A stretch of 64,000 bases of DNA, from the NCBI GenBank assembly GCA_028689775.1, contig JAQVCM010000005.1, positions 1 through 64,000 on the forward strand, read 5' to 3'. A program made the translations under genes and the position numbers. The notes under the pieces were generated by a model, which worked only from the letters and a program-made list of their open reading frames with translations, did not search any database and was not told the DNA's origin. This stretch comes from Crocinitomicaceae bacterium (GTDB lineage Bacteria > Bacteroidota > Bacteroidia > Flavobacteriales_D > Crocinitomicaceae). Position 1 is the first letter of the stretch, and each line of letters begins with the position of its first letter. Positions 37,157 to 44,968 of the stretch are shown one piece after another.

Positions 37157-37906
37157 CTACCAAACTGCATCTGGATAATGCGTTGGTAAAAATTGCATTT
37201 CAGCTAAGATTTTCCCTAAGTACTCCGTGTGATTTCCAGATTTTCCTTGACCAACAATGAATTCCCCTTCAGGGATTTCCAATTGTGCGATGAAGAATAT
37301 TTCGCGAACTTTCTGTCTCCACATTTTTTCAACTACTTTTAAGTCAACACCTTCACCACGTTCCTTCATGATAAGGTCTGCTTCGCTTTCGGTGAATAAT
37401 TCAAACTTAAATTTCCATAAATTACGAATGGCAATTTTTGTTCGCTCACTTGCTTCCGCCGTTCCGTCACCTAAGCGAATCATCCATTCAGAACTTCTTC
37501 TCAAGTGATAGGTTACTTCTTTTAAGGATTTGATGGCAACTGCTGCTAAAAATTCATCTTTACTTTTGGTCAATTCTGTCAAGAAGTAAACGTGAAATGC
37601 ATCCATTAAAAATTGACGAACCAAAATGTATGCGAAATCTTTGTTGGGTTGCTCAACCAAGTTTGCATTGAAGTATTGATGTTCTGCTCTGCGATAAACC
37701 AAATCGTCGCCTGTTCTGCCTTTATCTTCTAATAGTGCTGCTTGTTCGTAAATAGATTCCGCCATTCCGATTAAATCCAAAGCAACGTTTGTGTTGGCAA
37801 TGTCCTCTTCCAAGTATGGACCACGACTAACAACCTCTCCTAGTCGGTGACTTAAGATCAATGCATTGTCTGCAATTTGCAAGTAATATTTTAACTTAAA
37901 ATCCAT
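37157..37906 (-). CDS. paaC: Phenylacetyl-CoA epoxidase subunit PaaC
   Basis: This 249-residue helical ferritin-like protein matches PaaC (PaaI), the structural partner of the catalytic PaaA. The N-terminal LQIADNALILSHRLGEVVSR and ALDLIGMAESIYEQAALLED are characteristic. It carries a degenerate di-iron site and supports the PaaA-PaaC oxygenase core that epoxidises phenylacetyl-CoA. It is last in a paaA-paaB-paaC operon, 11 bases after paaB, and its stop is 19 bases from the convergent Crp/Fnr stop, so paaD and paaE do not follow. Confidence 0.93.
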   Translation of the reverse strand: MDFKLKYYLQIADNALILSHRLGEVVSRGPYLEEDIANTNVALDLIGMAESIYEQAALLEDKGRTGDDLVYRRAEHQYFNANLVEQPNKDFAYILVRQFLMDAFHVYFLTELTKSKDEFLAAVAIKSLKEVTYHLRRSSEWMIRLGDGTAEASERTKIAIRNLWKFKFELFTESEADLIMKERGEGVDLKVVEKMWRQKVREIFFIAQLEIPEGEFIVGQGKSGNHTEYLGKILAEMQFLPTHYPDAVW

Positions 37907-37917
37907 AATTGTTGTGA

Positions 37918-38211
37918 TTACATGTTTTTTACGCCTTCTGGTAAATTGTAAAACGTTGGATGACGGTAGATCTTTTTATCGATTGGTTCAAAAAAGTATT
38001 CCGCTTCATTAATGGTTACGGCAACGATTTCCTCAGATGAAACCACCCAAAGTCCTGTTCCTTCGCCACGTCTTGTGTATAAATCTCTTGCATTTTGAAC
38101 GGCTAATTCTTTGTCAAAAGCATGTACACTTCCAACGTGCTTAAAAGCCATTCCTGGTTTTGTTTGAAGAAAAACTTCCCACAATTGACCTTGATTATCT
38201 TCCTTGTTCAT
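37918..38211 (-). CDS. paaB: Phenylacetyl-CoA epoxidase subunit PaaB
   Basis: This 97-residue protein matches PaaB (PaaH): WEVFLQTKPGMAFKHVGSVH, then ALQNARD-type QNARDLYTRRGEGTGLWVV. PaaB is a small bridging subunit of the epoxidase complex. It sits 12 bases after paaA and 11 before paaC. Confidence 0.94.
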   Translation of the reverse strand: MNKEDNQGQLWEVFLQTKPGMAFKHVGSVHAFDKELAVQNARDLYTRRGEGTGLWVVSSEEIVAVTINEAEYFFEPIDKKIYRHPTFYNLPEGVKNM

Positions 38212-38223
38212 CTTTCTTTGCTA

Positions 38224-39168
38224 TTAGTTTGTGTGGTGCTTTAAATCGGCTGCTATTGCTGTCTTACGAACCCATTCTCCGTCTTCGTGCGCTTTGATGT
38301 GGTGTTCGATGCGTTGTTTGTTGCAAGGTCCGTTTCCATTGACAACTGTCCAGAACTCTTCCCAATTGATTGCTGTATGTTCGTATATTCCGCTTGCCTC
38401 GTCAATTAGTTTAACATCTGGAACTTTCAATCCTAAAAGTTCTGCTTGTGGAATTGATTTGTTGACAAATTTCGCTCTCAAGTGGTCGTTGGATTCTCGT
38501 TTGATCTTCCATTTCATAGATTTGCTGGAGTGTGCTGAATCCGCATCGTGCGGACCAAACATCATCAACGCTGGATACCACCATCTGTTGAGTGCATCTT
38601 GCGCCATGCGTTTTTGATCTTCCGTTCCTTGCATCATGCGCCACATGATTTCATATCCTTGACGTTGGTGAAATGATTCTTCTTTGCAAATACGAACCAT
38701 GGCACGGGCATAAGGTCCGTAAGAAGTTCGTTGCAAGGAAACTTGATTGGTAATCGCTGCTCCGTCAACCAACCAACCAATAGCGCCCATGTCTGCCCAA
38801 TTCAAAGAAGGATAATTGAACACCGATGCATACTTCGCTTTTCCAGCATGCAGAGCTGCGATCATTTGCTCGCGACTAATTCCGAGAGTTTCTGCAGCAC
38901 TGTATAAATACAATCCGTGACCAGCTTCGTCTTGAATTTTGGCCATCAATATTTTTTTGCTTCGCAAAGAAGGAGCACGGTTCAACCAATTTCCTTCTGG
39001 CTGCATGCCAATTATTTCGGAATGTGCGTGTTGAGAAATTTGGCGAATTAATTGGTTTCGATATTCTTCGGGCATCCAATCTCTGGGCTCGATTTTAATA
39101 TCTGAAGCAATTTTCAAATCAAATTCGGCTAATAATTGATCTTCTGACAGTTCCTTTGTTAACATCAT
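38224..39168 (-). CDS. paaA: Phenylacetyl-CoA epoxidase catalytic subunit PaaA
   Basis: This 314-residue protein is the di-iron oxygenase subunit. The ferritin-like helices carry the metal ligands in [20 protein letters not shown] and [17 protein letters not shown] (E-x2-H pairs). The conserved [13 protein letters not shown] segment is typical of PaaA. It converts phenylacetyl-CoA to the ring-1,2-epoxide and needs electrons from PaaE, which is not in the window. Two consecutive ATGs (39168, 39165) are possible starts. An FNR-like palindrome lies about 110 bases upstream. Confidence 0.95.
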   Translation of the reverse strand: MMLTKELSEDQLLAEFDLKIASDIKIEPRDWMPEEYRNQLIRQISQHAHSEIIGMQPEGNWLNRAPSLRSKKILMAKIQDEAGHGLYLYSAAETLGISREQMIAALHAGKAKYASVFNYPSLNWADMGAIGWLVDGAAITNQVSLQRTSYGPYARAMVRICKEESFHQRQGYEIMWRMMQGTEDQKRMAQDALNRWWYPALMMFGPHDADSAHSSKSMKWKIKRESNDHLRAKFVNKSIPQAELLGLKVPDVKLIDEASGIYEHTAINWEEFWTVVNGNGPCNKQRIEHHIKAHEDGEWVRKTAIAADLKHHTN

Positions 39169-39278
39169 GTTGGTTGATTATATCTTTAATAAATTCGTTC
39201 TACAATTTATAAAGATGTTCTAATGGCAAAATAACAGAATTTGTAGCGCTAAATAAATGATTTTACACACTAGAAAAG

Positions 39279-39292
39279 ATGATTAAAATCAT
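39279..39292. promoter_or_regulatory. FNR-like palindrome upstream of paaA
   Basis: ATGATTAAAATCAT fits TGAT-N4-ATCA perfectly. It lies 111 bases upstream of the paaA start and about 52 bases upstream of a possible reverse-strand -7 element (TATTTTGCC near 39225-39233). In an AT-rich genome this core arises by chance about once per 25-30 kb, so the evidence is moderate. Confidence 0.35.
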
Positions 39293-39307
39293 ATATTAAA
39301 ATAAGTG

Positions 39308-39507
39308 TTGTCCGATAAAAACTTAAAGCGCAAATGAAACTCATTGATAGTCAATAGATCTTAGTGAATTCTTTTTTTGAGGGCAATAATTGTCGAACAA
39401 AAGATTCCTCAAATTTCTTTTGAAATTCTACGTCCCGCCAGTCACTTCGATGATGCTTGTACATCGAGAAATCTTTGATCTTAGTTTAGATTCTTTTTAT
39501 CGGACAA
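39308..39507. mobile_element. MITE-like element A, 200 bp, perfect 14-bp terminal inverted repeats
   Basis: TTGTCCGATAAAAA at 39308-39321 and TTTTTATCGGACAA at 39494-39507 are perfect inverted termini. The interior is non-coding. A related copy in the opposite orientation is at 46688-46885, sharing segments such as ATTGATAGTCAATAGA, TCCTCAAATTTCTTTTGAAA and GTCACTTCGATGATGC. Two diverged copies with conserved ends indicate a non-autonomous transposable element. I see no clear target-site duplication. Confidence 0.75.
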
Positions 39508-39645
39508 TGGTAATTGAAATTAAAGCGAGTTTTTGTAGTGCTTTTTTAACATCTTTAACTTGTTTATAAATCACTGTAATTGAATCGTTTAGAAACTTAA
39601 GCCGCAGGTGATGTTAGCAACTTGAAAAAAAGTAAAAAAAATAGA

Positions 39646-39686
39646 GGACTAATTTGTCCCTTATTTAGAATCATTCTATATCTTTG
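39646..39686 (+). promoter_or_regulatory. Promoter and palindromes of the second cbb3-like cluster
   Basis: The -7 box TATCTTTG is at 39679-39686. Upstream are two inverted repeats: GGACTAATTTGTCC at 39646-39659 (one central mismatch) and TAGAAT-C-ATTCTA at 39666-39678, abutting the -7 box. Both overlap where RNA polymerase binds and look like repressor sites. An Rrf2/NsrR-type repressor would suit the RIC gene downstream, but no such gene is in the window, so that is inference. Confidence 0.5.
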
Positions 39687-39743
39687 CACTTCTGATGCAT
39701 CAAATTAATCAAATAAAAGATAAAAAGACCTAAATATCTTAAA

Positions 39744-41552
39744 ATGAAAAAAAGCAGTTTAACAATTTTACTCATGACTTTTTTACCATCGATTTTGATG
39801 GCGCAAGGAAGTACTGATTTAAGTACAGAAAACTGGATGACCAGTCCAGGAATTATCGGAACATTTATATTAATTGCAATTGTTGTTTTAATTGCGGTTT
39901 TCATCTTGTCTGTTCGTGTTTCGACGTATGTAGAATCCATGAAAAAGAAACAATTTGAGAAGAAAAACCTTGAATTTAGCGAAGAATTAATCCGAATGGA
40001 TGAAAGCGAAATCGATTCCATCCTTGAAAAGCGAAAAGCTGCAAAAGCATATAAGCTTTCAGGAAATGAATTGGGAAGCGACGTGCTGGCGCAAGATGAT
40101 AAAGGCATGATCAACCGCGTAACGCACGAACCAAATAATCCACTTGTGGATCAAAAAAAAAAGTCACCACTAAGCCTTGAAACACCAGAGAAGCTGAAGA
40201 AAGTTGTGATTTATTACATCGGAGCTTCTGTGTTTTGGTTGGTTTTTGGAACTTTAGTTGGTCAATATGCGGGAATGAAATTCGTTTGGCCAGAAATGGA
40301 TCACCTTTCATTTCTTGGTTTTGGTCGACTTCGTCCAGTACATACCAACACTGTTTTTTGGGGTTGGGCTTCCTTAGCAATGCTCGGACTCGGTTACTTT
40401 GTCATCACGCGAACTTCTAACAATACCCTCTTTAGTTACAAGTTAGCTTGGCGCGCGTGGCGGTTGATTAATCTTTCTGTTTTACTCGGAAATATTTTTC
40501 TGATGGCTGGAATCAATAATGGAGGAGGCGAATACCGCGAATACATTTGGCCAATCGCCGTTTTGTTTATGCTGGGCTTGATCATCACGTTCTTTAATTT
40601 TTATAAAACAGTTGCGACTCGAAAAATCTCAGAAATTTACATTTCTAATTGGTACATATTAGCAGGTTTACTTTGGACAATTACCTTATCCGTAATCGGC
40701 TATCTTCCAAATTATCAAGATGGTTTGGGTGAAACAGTCATTCAAGGATATTACATGCACCAAGGTGTTGGAATGTGGTTTATGACCTACACGCTGGGAT
40801 TGGTTTATTACTACCTTCCGTCTTCGCTCAACAAACCAATTTATTCGTATTCACTCGGCGTTTTGGCTTTTTGGACACAAATGTTGTTTTATACCTTAAT
40901 AGGAACGCACCACTTTGTATTCAGTCCATTGCCTTGGTGGTTGCAAACGGTTGCGATTGTCTTTAGCATGGGAATGTTTATTCCTGTTGTGGCTGGTTCA
41001 ACGAATTTTTTGATGACGATGCGCGGAAGTTGGAGACAAATCTCAAGCAGTTATGTGCTGCCATTTTTCCTAGTTGGAGTGATTTTTTACTTCGTAGGTT
41101 CAACGCAAGGAAGTTTACAAGCCTTTAGATTTACCAATTTCGTTTGGCACTTTACAGACTTCAACGTTGCGCATTCGCACATGACCATGTACGGAATCAT
41201 TTGTTTCTTGCTTTGGGCTTGTATTTATGCCATTCTCCCCAAGATTACAGGAAGAGAACCGAAACAGTTCTTTGTAGGAATTCACTTTTGGTTCGCTTTT
41301 ATCGGAATGTTCGCATACATGCTTTCCATGATGGCTGGCGGAACTTTAAAAGGTTTGAGCTGGATTGAAGGAAATCCGTTTATCGAATCTGTTATTCTGA
41401 TGAAAAAATTCTGGGTTTGGAGAGCAATTGGAGGTTCCATGATGTTTATCTCACACTTGATTTTTGCCTATAATTTCTATGTGATGACTCGAAAACAGCC
41501 TGAGTTAGAAATGCAAGTAGCTGCTTCAATCCAAACTGATAAAACGATATAA
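39744..41552 (+). CDS. Divergent cbb3-type oxidase subunit I (CcoN-like) with N-terminal extension
   Basis: The 602-residue protein has a hydrophobic N-terminal segment (1-20, ending LMAQ), a helix at about 35-57, and a charged linker to residue 150 that is absent from CcoN. The heme-copper oxidase core follows. Ligands are visible: His200, His339, His389/His390, His477 and His479. Tyr383 is six residues before His389, as for the cross-linked tyrosine of cbb3. The conserved cbb3 glutamate (Glu325 in the first CcoN here) is Gln455. It is probably a quinol- or cytochrome-driven oxygen reductase variant; nitric oxide reductase activity is possible but unproven. It leads a cluster ending in RIC. 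Confidence 0.85.
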   Translation: MKKSSLTILLMTFLPSILMAQGSTDLSTENWMTSPGIIGTFILIAIVVLIAVFILSVRVSTYVESMKKKQFEKKNLEFSEELIRMDESEIDSILEKRKAAKAYKLSGNELGSDVLAQDDKGMINRVTHEPNNPLVDQKKKSPLSLETPEKLKKVVIYYIGASVFWLVFGTLVGQYAGMKFVWPEMDHLSFLGFGRLRPVHTNTVFWGWASLAMLGLGYFVITRTSNNTLFSYKLAWRAWRLINLSVLLGNIFLMAGINNGGGEYREYIWPIAVLFMLGLIITFFNFYKTVATRKISEIYISNWYILAGLLWTITLSVIGYLPNYQDGLGETVIQGYYMHQGVGMWFMTYTLGLVYYYLPSSLNKPIYSYSLGVLAFWTQMLFYTLIGTHHFVFSPLPWWLQTVAIVFSMGMFIPVVAGSTNFLMTMRGSWRQISSSYVLPFFLVGVIFYFVGSTQGSLQAFRFTNFVWHFTDFNVAHSHMTMYGIICFLLWACIYAILPKITGREPKQFFVGIHFWFAFIGMFAYMLSMMAGGTLKGLSWIEGNPFIESVILMKKFWVWRAIGGSMMFISHLIFAYNFYVMTRKQPELEMQVAASIQTDKTI

Positions 41553-41553
41553 C

Positions 41554-42558
41554 ATGTTTAATTTTCATAAAAACCATCGAAATTTAGTCATTGTATCGCT
41601 GACGGTGTATGTGTTCTTAAGCATCATCATCGCGATCATACCGGCTTATAAATTACAAACGGTTCAACCCTTGCCAAATCAAAATCCACTTTCTGTGAAA
41701 GAGCAAGCAGGATTGAAAGTATATGTTGCGGAGAATTGTGCTGCATGTCATACGCAACAAGTACGCAACATCGACATGGATAAAATGTGGGGAGATCGAC
41801 CTTCCATGCCTTCCGATTATTTTTACAGTAAAAAACGCTTGGATGTTTGGAAACAATCGCCTTCTATTTTAGGAAGTGAACGTACCGGTCCAGATTTAAC
41901 CAATGTGGGTAAACGACAAGCTGGAGTGGAATGGCATTTACTGCATTTATACAATCCACGAATCGTGGTGAAAGAATCGATTATGCCTGGATATCCTTGG
42001 TTGTTCGTCGAAAAAGATTCTACTCAAATTAGCAAAAACGATGTAGTCGTTCCAGTTCCTAAAAAATTCCTTTCAAATCCGAGCAAGAAAATTGTTGCTG
42101 GAAAGAAAGCTTTGGAGTTGGCAGCGTATCTACAGTCCTTGAAGCAAACAGATTTACCGGAGGCGGCAAGACCTGCATTTATTCCTGCTTCCAAAGTGAA
42201 AACGATTACGGCAACTGGCGGTCAAGGAGCTTTGCCTGACGGGAAAGCATTGTATGCGCAACATTGTGCTGCTTGTCACCAACCAGATGGAACTGGTTTG
42301 GTTGGAGCGTTTCCACCACTTGTTGGTAGTCCGATTGTGAACAATACCGACATTGATTTGTATGTAAAAATCATCTTGCAAGGTTATGATGCTCGATCGG
42401 ATTTTGGTGTGATGCCAGGCTTTGCAGAACAATTGACGGATGAGGAAATCACGGCAATTATGAATCACGAACGTTCCAGTTGGGGAAACAAGGCAGAGCC
42501 CGTGAAATTGGAGAAAGTGAAGTCGATTCGAGAGTTTGTAATGCAATTAAATCAATAG
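41554..42558 (+). CDS. CcoO-like cytochrome c with a second fused cytochrome c domain
   Basis: This 334-residue membrane-anchored diheme cytochrome has an N-terminal helix (about 11-30). The CcoO-type domain carries ENCAACHTQQVRN (heme ligands Cys62, Cys65, His66) and an axial Met in ESIMPGYPW. A second cytochrome c domain has HCAACHQPDGTG (Cys238, Cys241, His242) and GVMPGF. It starts 1 base after the oxidase subunit I stop, so it is its partner. The fusion appears to combine the CcoO role with a CcoP-like electron-entry heme, as no separate CcoP is present. Confidence 0.88.
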   Translation: MFNFHKNHRNLVIVSLTVYVFLSIIIAIIPAYKLQTVQPLPNQNPLSVKEQAGLKVYVAENCAACHTQQVRNIDMDKMWGDRPSMPSDYFYSKKRLDVWKQSPSILGSERTGPDLTNVGKRQAGVEWHLLHLYNPRIVVKESIMPGYPWLFVEKDSTQISKNDVVVPVPKKFLSNPSKKIVAGKKALELAAYLQSLKQTDLPEAARPAFIPASKVKTITATGGQGALPDGKALYAQHCAACHQPDGTGLVGAFPPLVGSPIVNNTDIDLYVKIILQGYDARSDFGVMPGFAEQLTDEEITAIMNHERSSWGNKAEPVKLEKVKSIREFVMQLNQ

Positions 42559-42561
42559 ATT

Positions 42562-42834
42562 ATGACAAAGAAATTGATATTTTTAGTAACTTTAATGATG
42601 TCGGTATTTCCATCGATGGCGTGTGAAGTATGTCAAGTGAATCAGCCTAAGATGTTGAAAAACATTACACACGGAACAGGTCCGCAGGGAAATACGGATA
42701 TGATTATTATTTGGTCAGCAGCTGTGATTGTGACCATAACTTTGATATACAGCATCAAGTATTTGGTCAATCCAAAGGAGAATAAGGAAGGACACATTAA
42801 GAACAGTGTGATTAATCATTTTCAAAACGATTAA
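42562..42834 (+). CDS. Small membrane protein with exported CxxC motif
   Basis: This 90-residue protein has a signal segment (about 1-20), then ACEVCQVNQPKMLKNITHGT as the start of the mature region, a transmembrane helix (about 47-68) and a short cytoplasmic tail. The CxxC could bind copper or heme-related metal or act in thiol exchange; Cys21 might alternatively be a lipoprotein cysteine, but the lipobox is poor. It is 3 bases after the cytochrome gene and precedes the tail-anchored protein, so it belongs to the oxidase cluster. I do not know a named family. Confidence 0.65.
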   Translation: MTKKLIFLVTLMMSVFPSMACEVCQVNQPKMLKNITHGTGPQGNTDMIIIWSAAVIVTITLIYSIKYLVNPKENKEGHIKNSVINHFQND

Positions 42835-42836
42835 AG

Positions 42837-43260
42837 ATGGAAGACAAAAGAATGATAAAAGTTTTTTTTGGATGACGACATCCAACCTTTTGCTGAGTTT
42901 CCAGCACCTGTTAAATTTATTTTGGACACGACTAAAATTCCAGATGGAAAACACATCTTAAGAGTTGTGGCAAAATCTTCTAACAACGTGGAAGGAATAA
43001 AGACAATTCCCTTTGAGGTACGAAATGGTCCAGCAATTTACGTGCTTGGAATCAAAGAAAACGAAGTGGTAGACACCCAAATTCCAATTACCATCAATGC
43101 GTATGGTAGTGAGCGAAGTGACGTTTTTGTCATCGAAGGTTCTGAAACACCGCAAGCAATTCCAGCATGGGTTTGGGCGATGGTGATTGCCTTCGTTGGA
43201 TTTGGATTGTTTTACATCATCATGTATTGGGATCAAGATTTGTACAAATCGTTTGTGTAA
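42837..43260 (+). CDS. Tail-anchored Ig-like domain protein of the oxidase cluster, frameshifted in a T8 run
   Basis: The natural start is ATG 42837, 2 bases after the previous stop, giving MEDKRMIKVF. An extra T in the run of eight T at 42862-42869 then breaks the frame. Removing one T joins it to LDDDIQPFAEFPAPVKFILD and a 140-residue protein. As it stands only an in-frame TTG at 42868 could start the 130-residue remainder. The body is a beta-rich, Ig-like domain (about 15-110), and residues about 113-132 (AWVWAMVIAFVGFGLFYIIM) form a C-terminal membrane anchor. Function is unknown; context suggests an oxidase accessory subunit. Confidence 0.7.
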
Positions 43261-43291
43261 ATCGAAAGAATAGAAAGTAAAAAGGAAGACC

Positions 43292-44068
43292 ATGAATACA
43301 AAAGACATGACAAAAGCGCAAGGTCACTGGATCTTAGCGAAAATGGGAAAAAAGGTATTAAGACCTGGCGGAAAAGAATTGACATTAAAAATGATTGATT
43401 CCCTGCACATTAATTCCAATGATCATGTCACGGAATTTGCGCCTGGTTTAGGTTATACGGCGTCATTGGCTTTGAAAAACAATCCAAAAACATATTGTGG
43501 TGTTGAATTAGACCTTCAAGCAGTCAAGAAATTACGCAAAATAATAAACGGCGATAATCGGAAGATTGTCAATACCAACGCCAACGATTCAAAATTGGGA
43601 ACAGATTCGCAAGATAAAGTCTACGGCGAGGCCATGCTAACGATGCACACTGATTTTCGAAAATCTGAAATCATTGAAGAAGCGCATCGCATTTTAAAGA
43701 AAGGAGGTTTGTATGCCATTCACGAAATCGGTTTGTTGCCAGAAGAAATAAGCGAGAACTTGAAAGCGGAGATCACGAGAGAATTGGCCTTGTCCATTCG
43801 CGTAAATGCACGTCCGCTCACCAAGCAAGAATGGTCTAAAATGTTAGAAGACAAAGGATTTGTCGTGAAAACGATTCATACCAATCCAATGAGTTTGTTG
43901 GAAACCAAAAGAATCATAGACGATGAAGGGTTTTTTAGAACCTTGAAAATCGCATGGAATATATTAATAAACCCAAAAGCAAGAAAACGCATCATGGCCA
44001 TGCGGAAAACATTCAGGGCCTATGCACAACACATGAACGCCATTGTTATCGTGGCAGAGAAAGCGTAA
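43292..44068 (+). CDS. Class I SAM-dependent methyltransferase
   Basis: This 258-residue protein has the Rossmann methyltransferase motifs: motif I VTEFAPGLGYTASLAL at about 48-63, the acidic end of strand 2 in YCGVELDLQ, a motif IV-like DKVYGEAMLTMH, and post-motif AHRILKKGGLYAIHEIG. The substrate is unknown. It lies between the oxidase genes and RIC, separated by 31 and 32 bases, so it probably belongs to the same stress-response unit. Confidence 0.8.
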   Translation: MNTKDMTKAQGHWILAKMGKKVLRPGGKELTLKMIDSLHINSNDHVTEFAPGLGYTASLALKNNPKTYCGVELDLQAVKKLRKIINGDNRKIVNTNANDSKLGTDSQDKVYGEAMLTMHTDFRKSEIIEEAHRILKKGGLYAIHEIGLLPEEISENLKAEITRELALSIRVNARPLTKQEWSKMLEDKGFVVKTIHTNPMSLLETKRIIDDEGFFRTLKIAWNILINPKARKRIMAMRKTFRAYAQHMNAIVIVAEKA

Positions 44069-44100
44069 ATAAATAATTTAATAACATAAAAATCAAAATT

Positions 44101-44832
44101 ATGAGTATCACAGAAAAAGGAATTATCGGAGAAATCGTAGCACAAGATTACCGTGCAGCTGAAGTTTTTAAAAACCATTCAATCGATTTCTGTTGCCAAG
44201 GAAATAGAACCATCGAAGAAGCATGTGCAAAACACAACATTGAAACTTCTGCGTTTGTAACAGAGTTGAATGAAAAATTGAATACACAAGCTGCGACTGG
44301 TGAACCAGATTACAAAACGTGGCCAGCTGATTTATTAGCAGATTATGTGGAGAAAAAACACCATCGGTACGTAGAGGAAAAAACGCCAGTATTGAAACAA
44401 TACTTGGATAAAATAGCGTCAGTTCACGGTGGTCGCCATCCAGAATTATTAGAAATTAAAGATCATTTCTATGCATCAGCTGGAGAATTAGCGAAGCACA
44501 TGAAAAAAGAAGAGTTGATTTTGTTCCCATTTGTTCGTAAAATGGTCGCTTCAAACGGAAGAGAAATCGCAGAACCACACTTCGGATCTGTGTCAAATCC
44601 AATCCAAGCAATGATGGCGGAACACGAAGTAGAAGGTGAGCGTTTTAGAGAAATTGTTAAATTGTCCAACAACTACACACCACCAGCAGATGCTTGTAAT
44701 ACCTATAAGGTAACATTTGCACTCTTGAAAGAATTTGAAGAGGATCTACATTTACATATTCACTTGGAAAACAATATTTTATTTCCACAAGCGGTTGCAA
44801 TGGAAAAAAAACTAATGCAAAAACAGGCATAG
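44101..44832 (+). CDS. ric: Iron-sulfur cluster repair di-iron protein RIC (ScdA/YtfE)
   Basis: This 243-residue protein has the N-terminal ScdA/DUF542 domain with FKNHSIDFCCQGNRTIEEAC, including the conserved Cys-Cys pair, then a hemerythrin-like four-helix bundle with metal ligands in HHRYVEE, HGGRHPEL, HMKKEELILFPF, MMAEHEVEG and HIHLENNILFP. RIC proteins repair Fe-S clusters damaged by nitric oxide or peroxide. Its presence at the end of the divergent oxidase cluster points to a nitrosative or oxidative stress role for the whole group. Confidence 0.93.
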   Translation: MSITEKGIIGEIVAQDYRAAEVFKNHSIDFCCQGNRTIEEACAKHNIETSAFVTELNEKLNTQAATGEPDYKTWPADLLADYVEKKHHRYVEEKTPVLKQYLDKIASVHGGRHPELLEIKDHFYASAGELAKHMKKEELILFPFVRKMVASNGREIAEPHFGSVSNPIQAMMAEHEVEGERFREIVKLSNNYTPPADACNTYKVTFALLKEFEEDLHLHIHLENNILFPQAVAMEKKLMQKQA

Positions 44833-44968
44833 ATTAAACCTCAAGTATCGGGTACATTTTTTATTCACTTTTAAAATGTACCCGATTATTGTAAAAAAAT
44901 CATCTCTTGTAAGTTGCAAAGTATTTATATTCTAGCGAACTTTGTACCGAATATAAAAATACACTTTC

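Noticed and set aside
39668..39704. Palindrome TGATGCATCA just after the -7 box of the second oxidase cluster considered as an FNR site
   Set aside because: The half-sites TGAT and ATCA are separated by two bases rather than four, and it lies downstream of the promoter.
39744..41552. Calling the second CcoN a nitric oxide reductase NorB outright
   Set aside because: The CuB histidines and helix VII tyrosine of oxygen-reducing cbb3 oxidases are present, and the helix VI segment MHQGVGMWF lacks the NorB glutamate, so only a cautious suggestion is justified.
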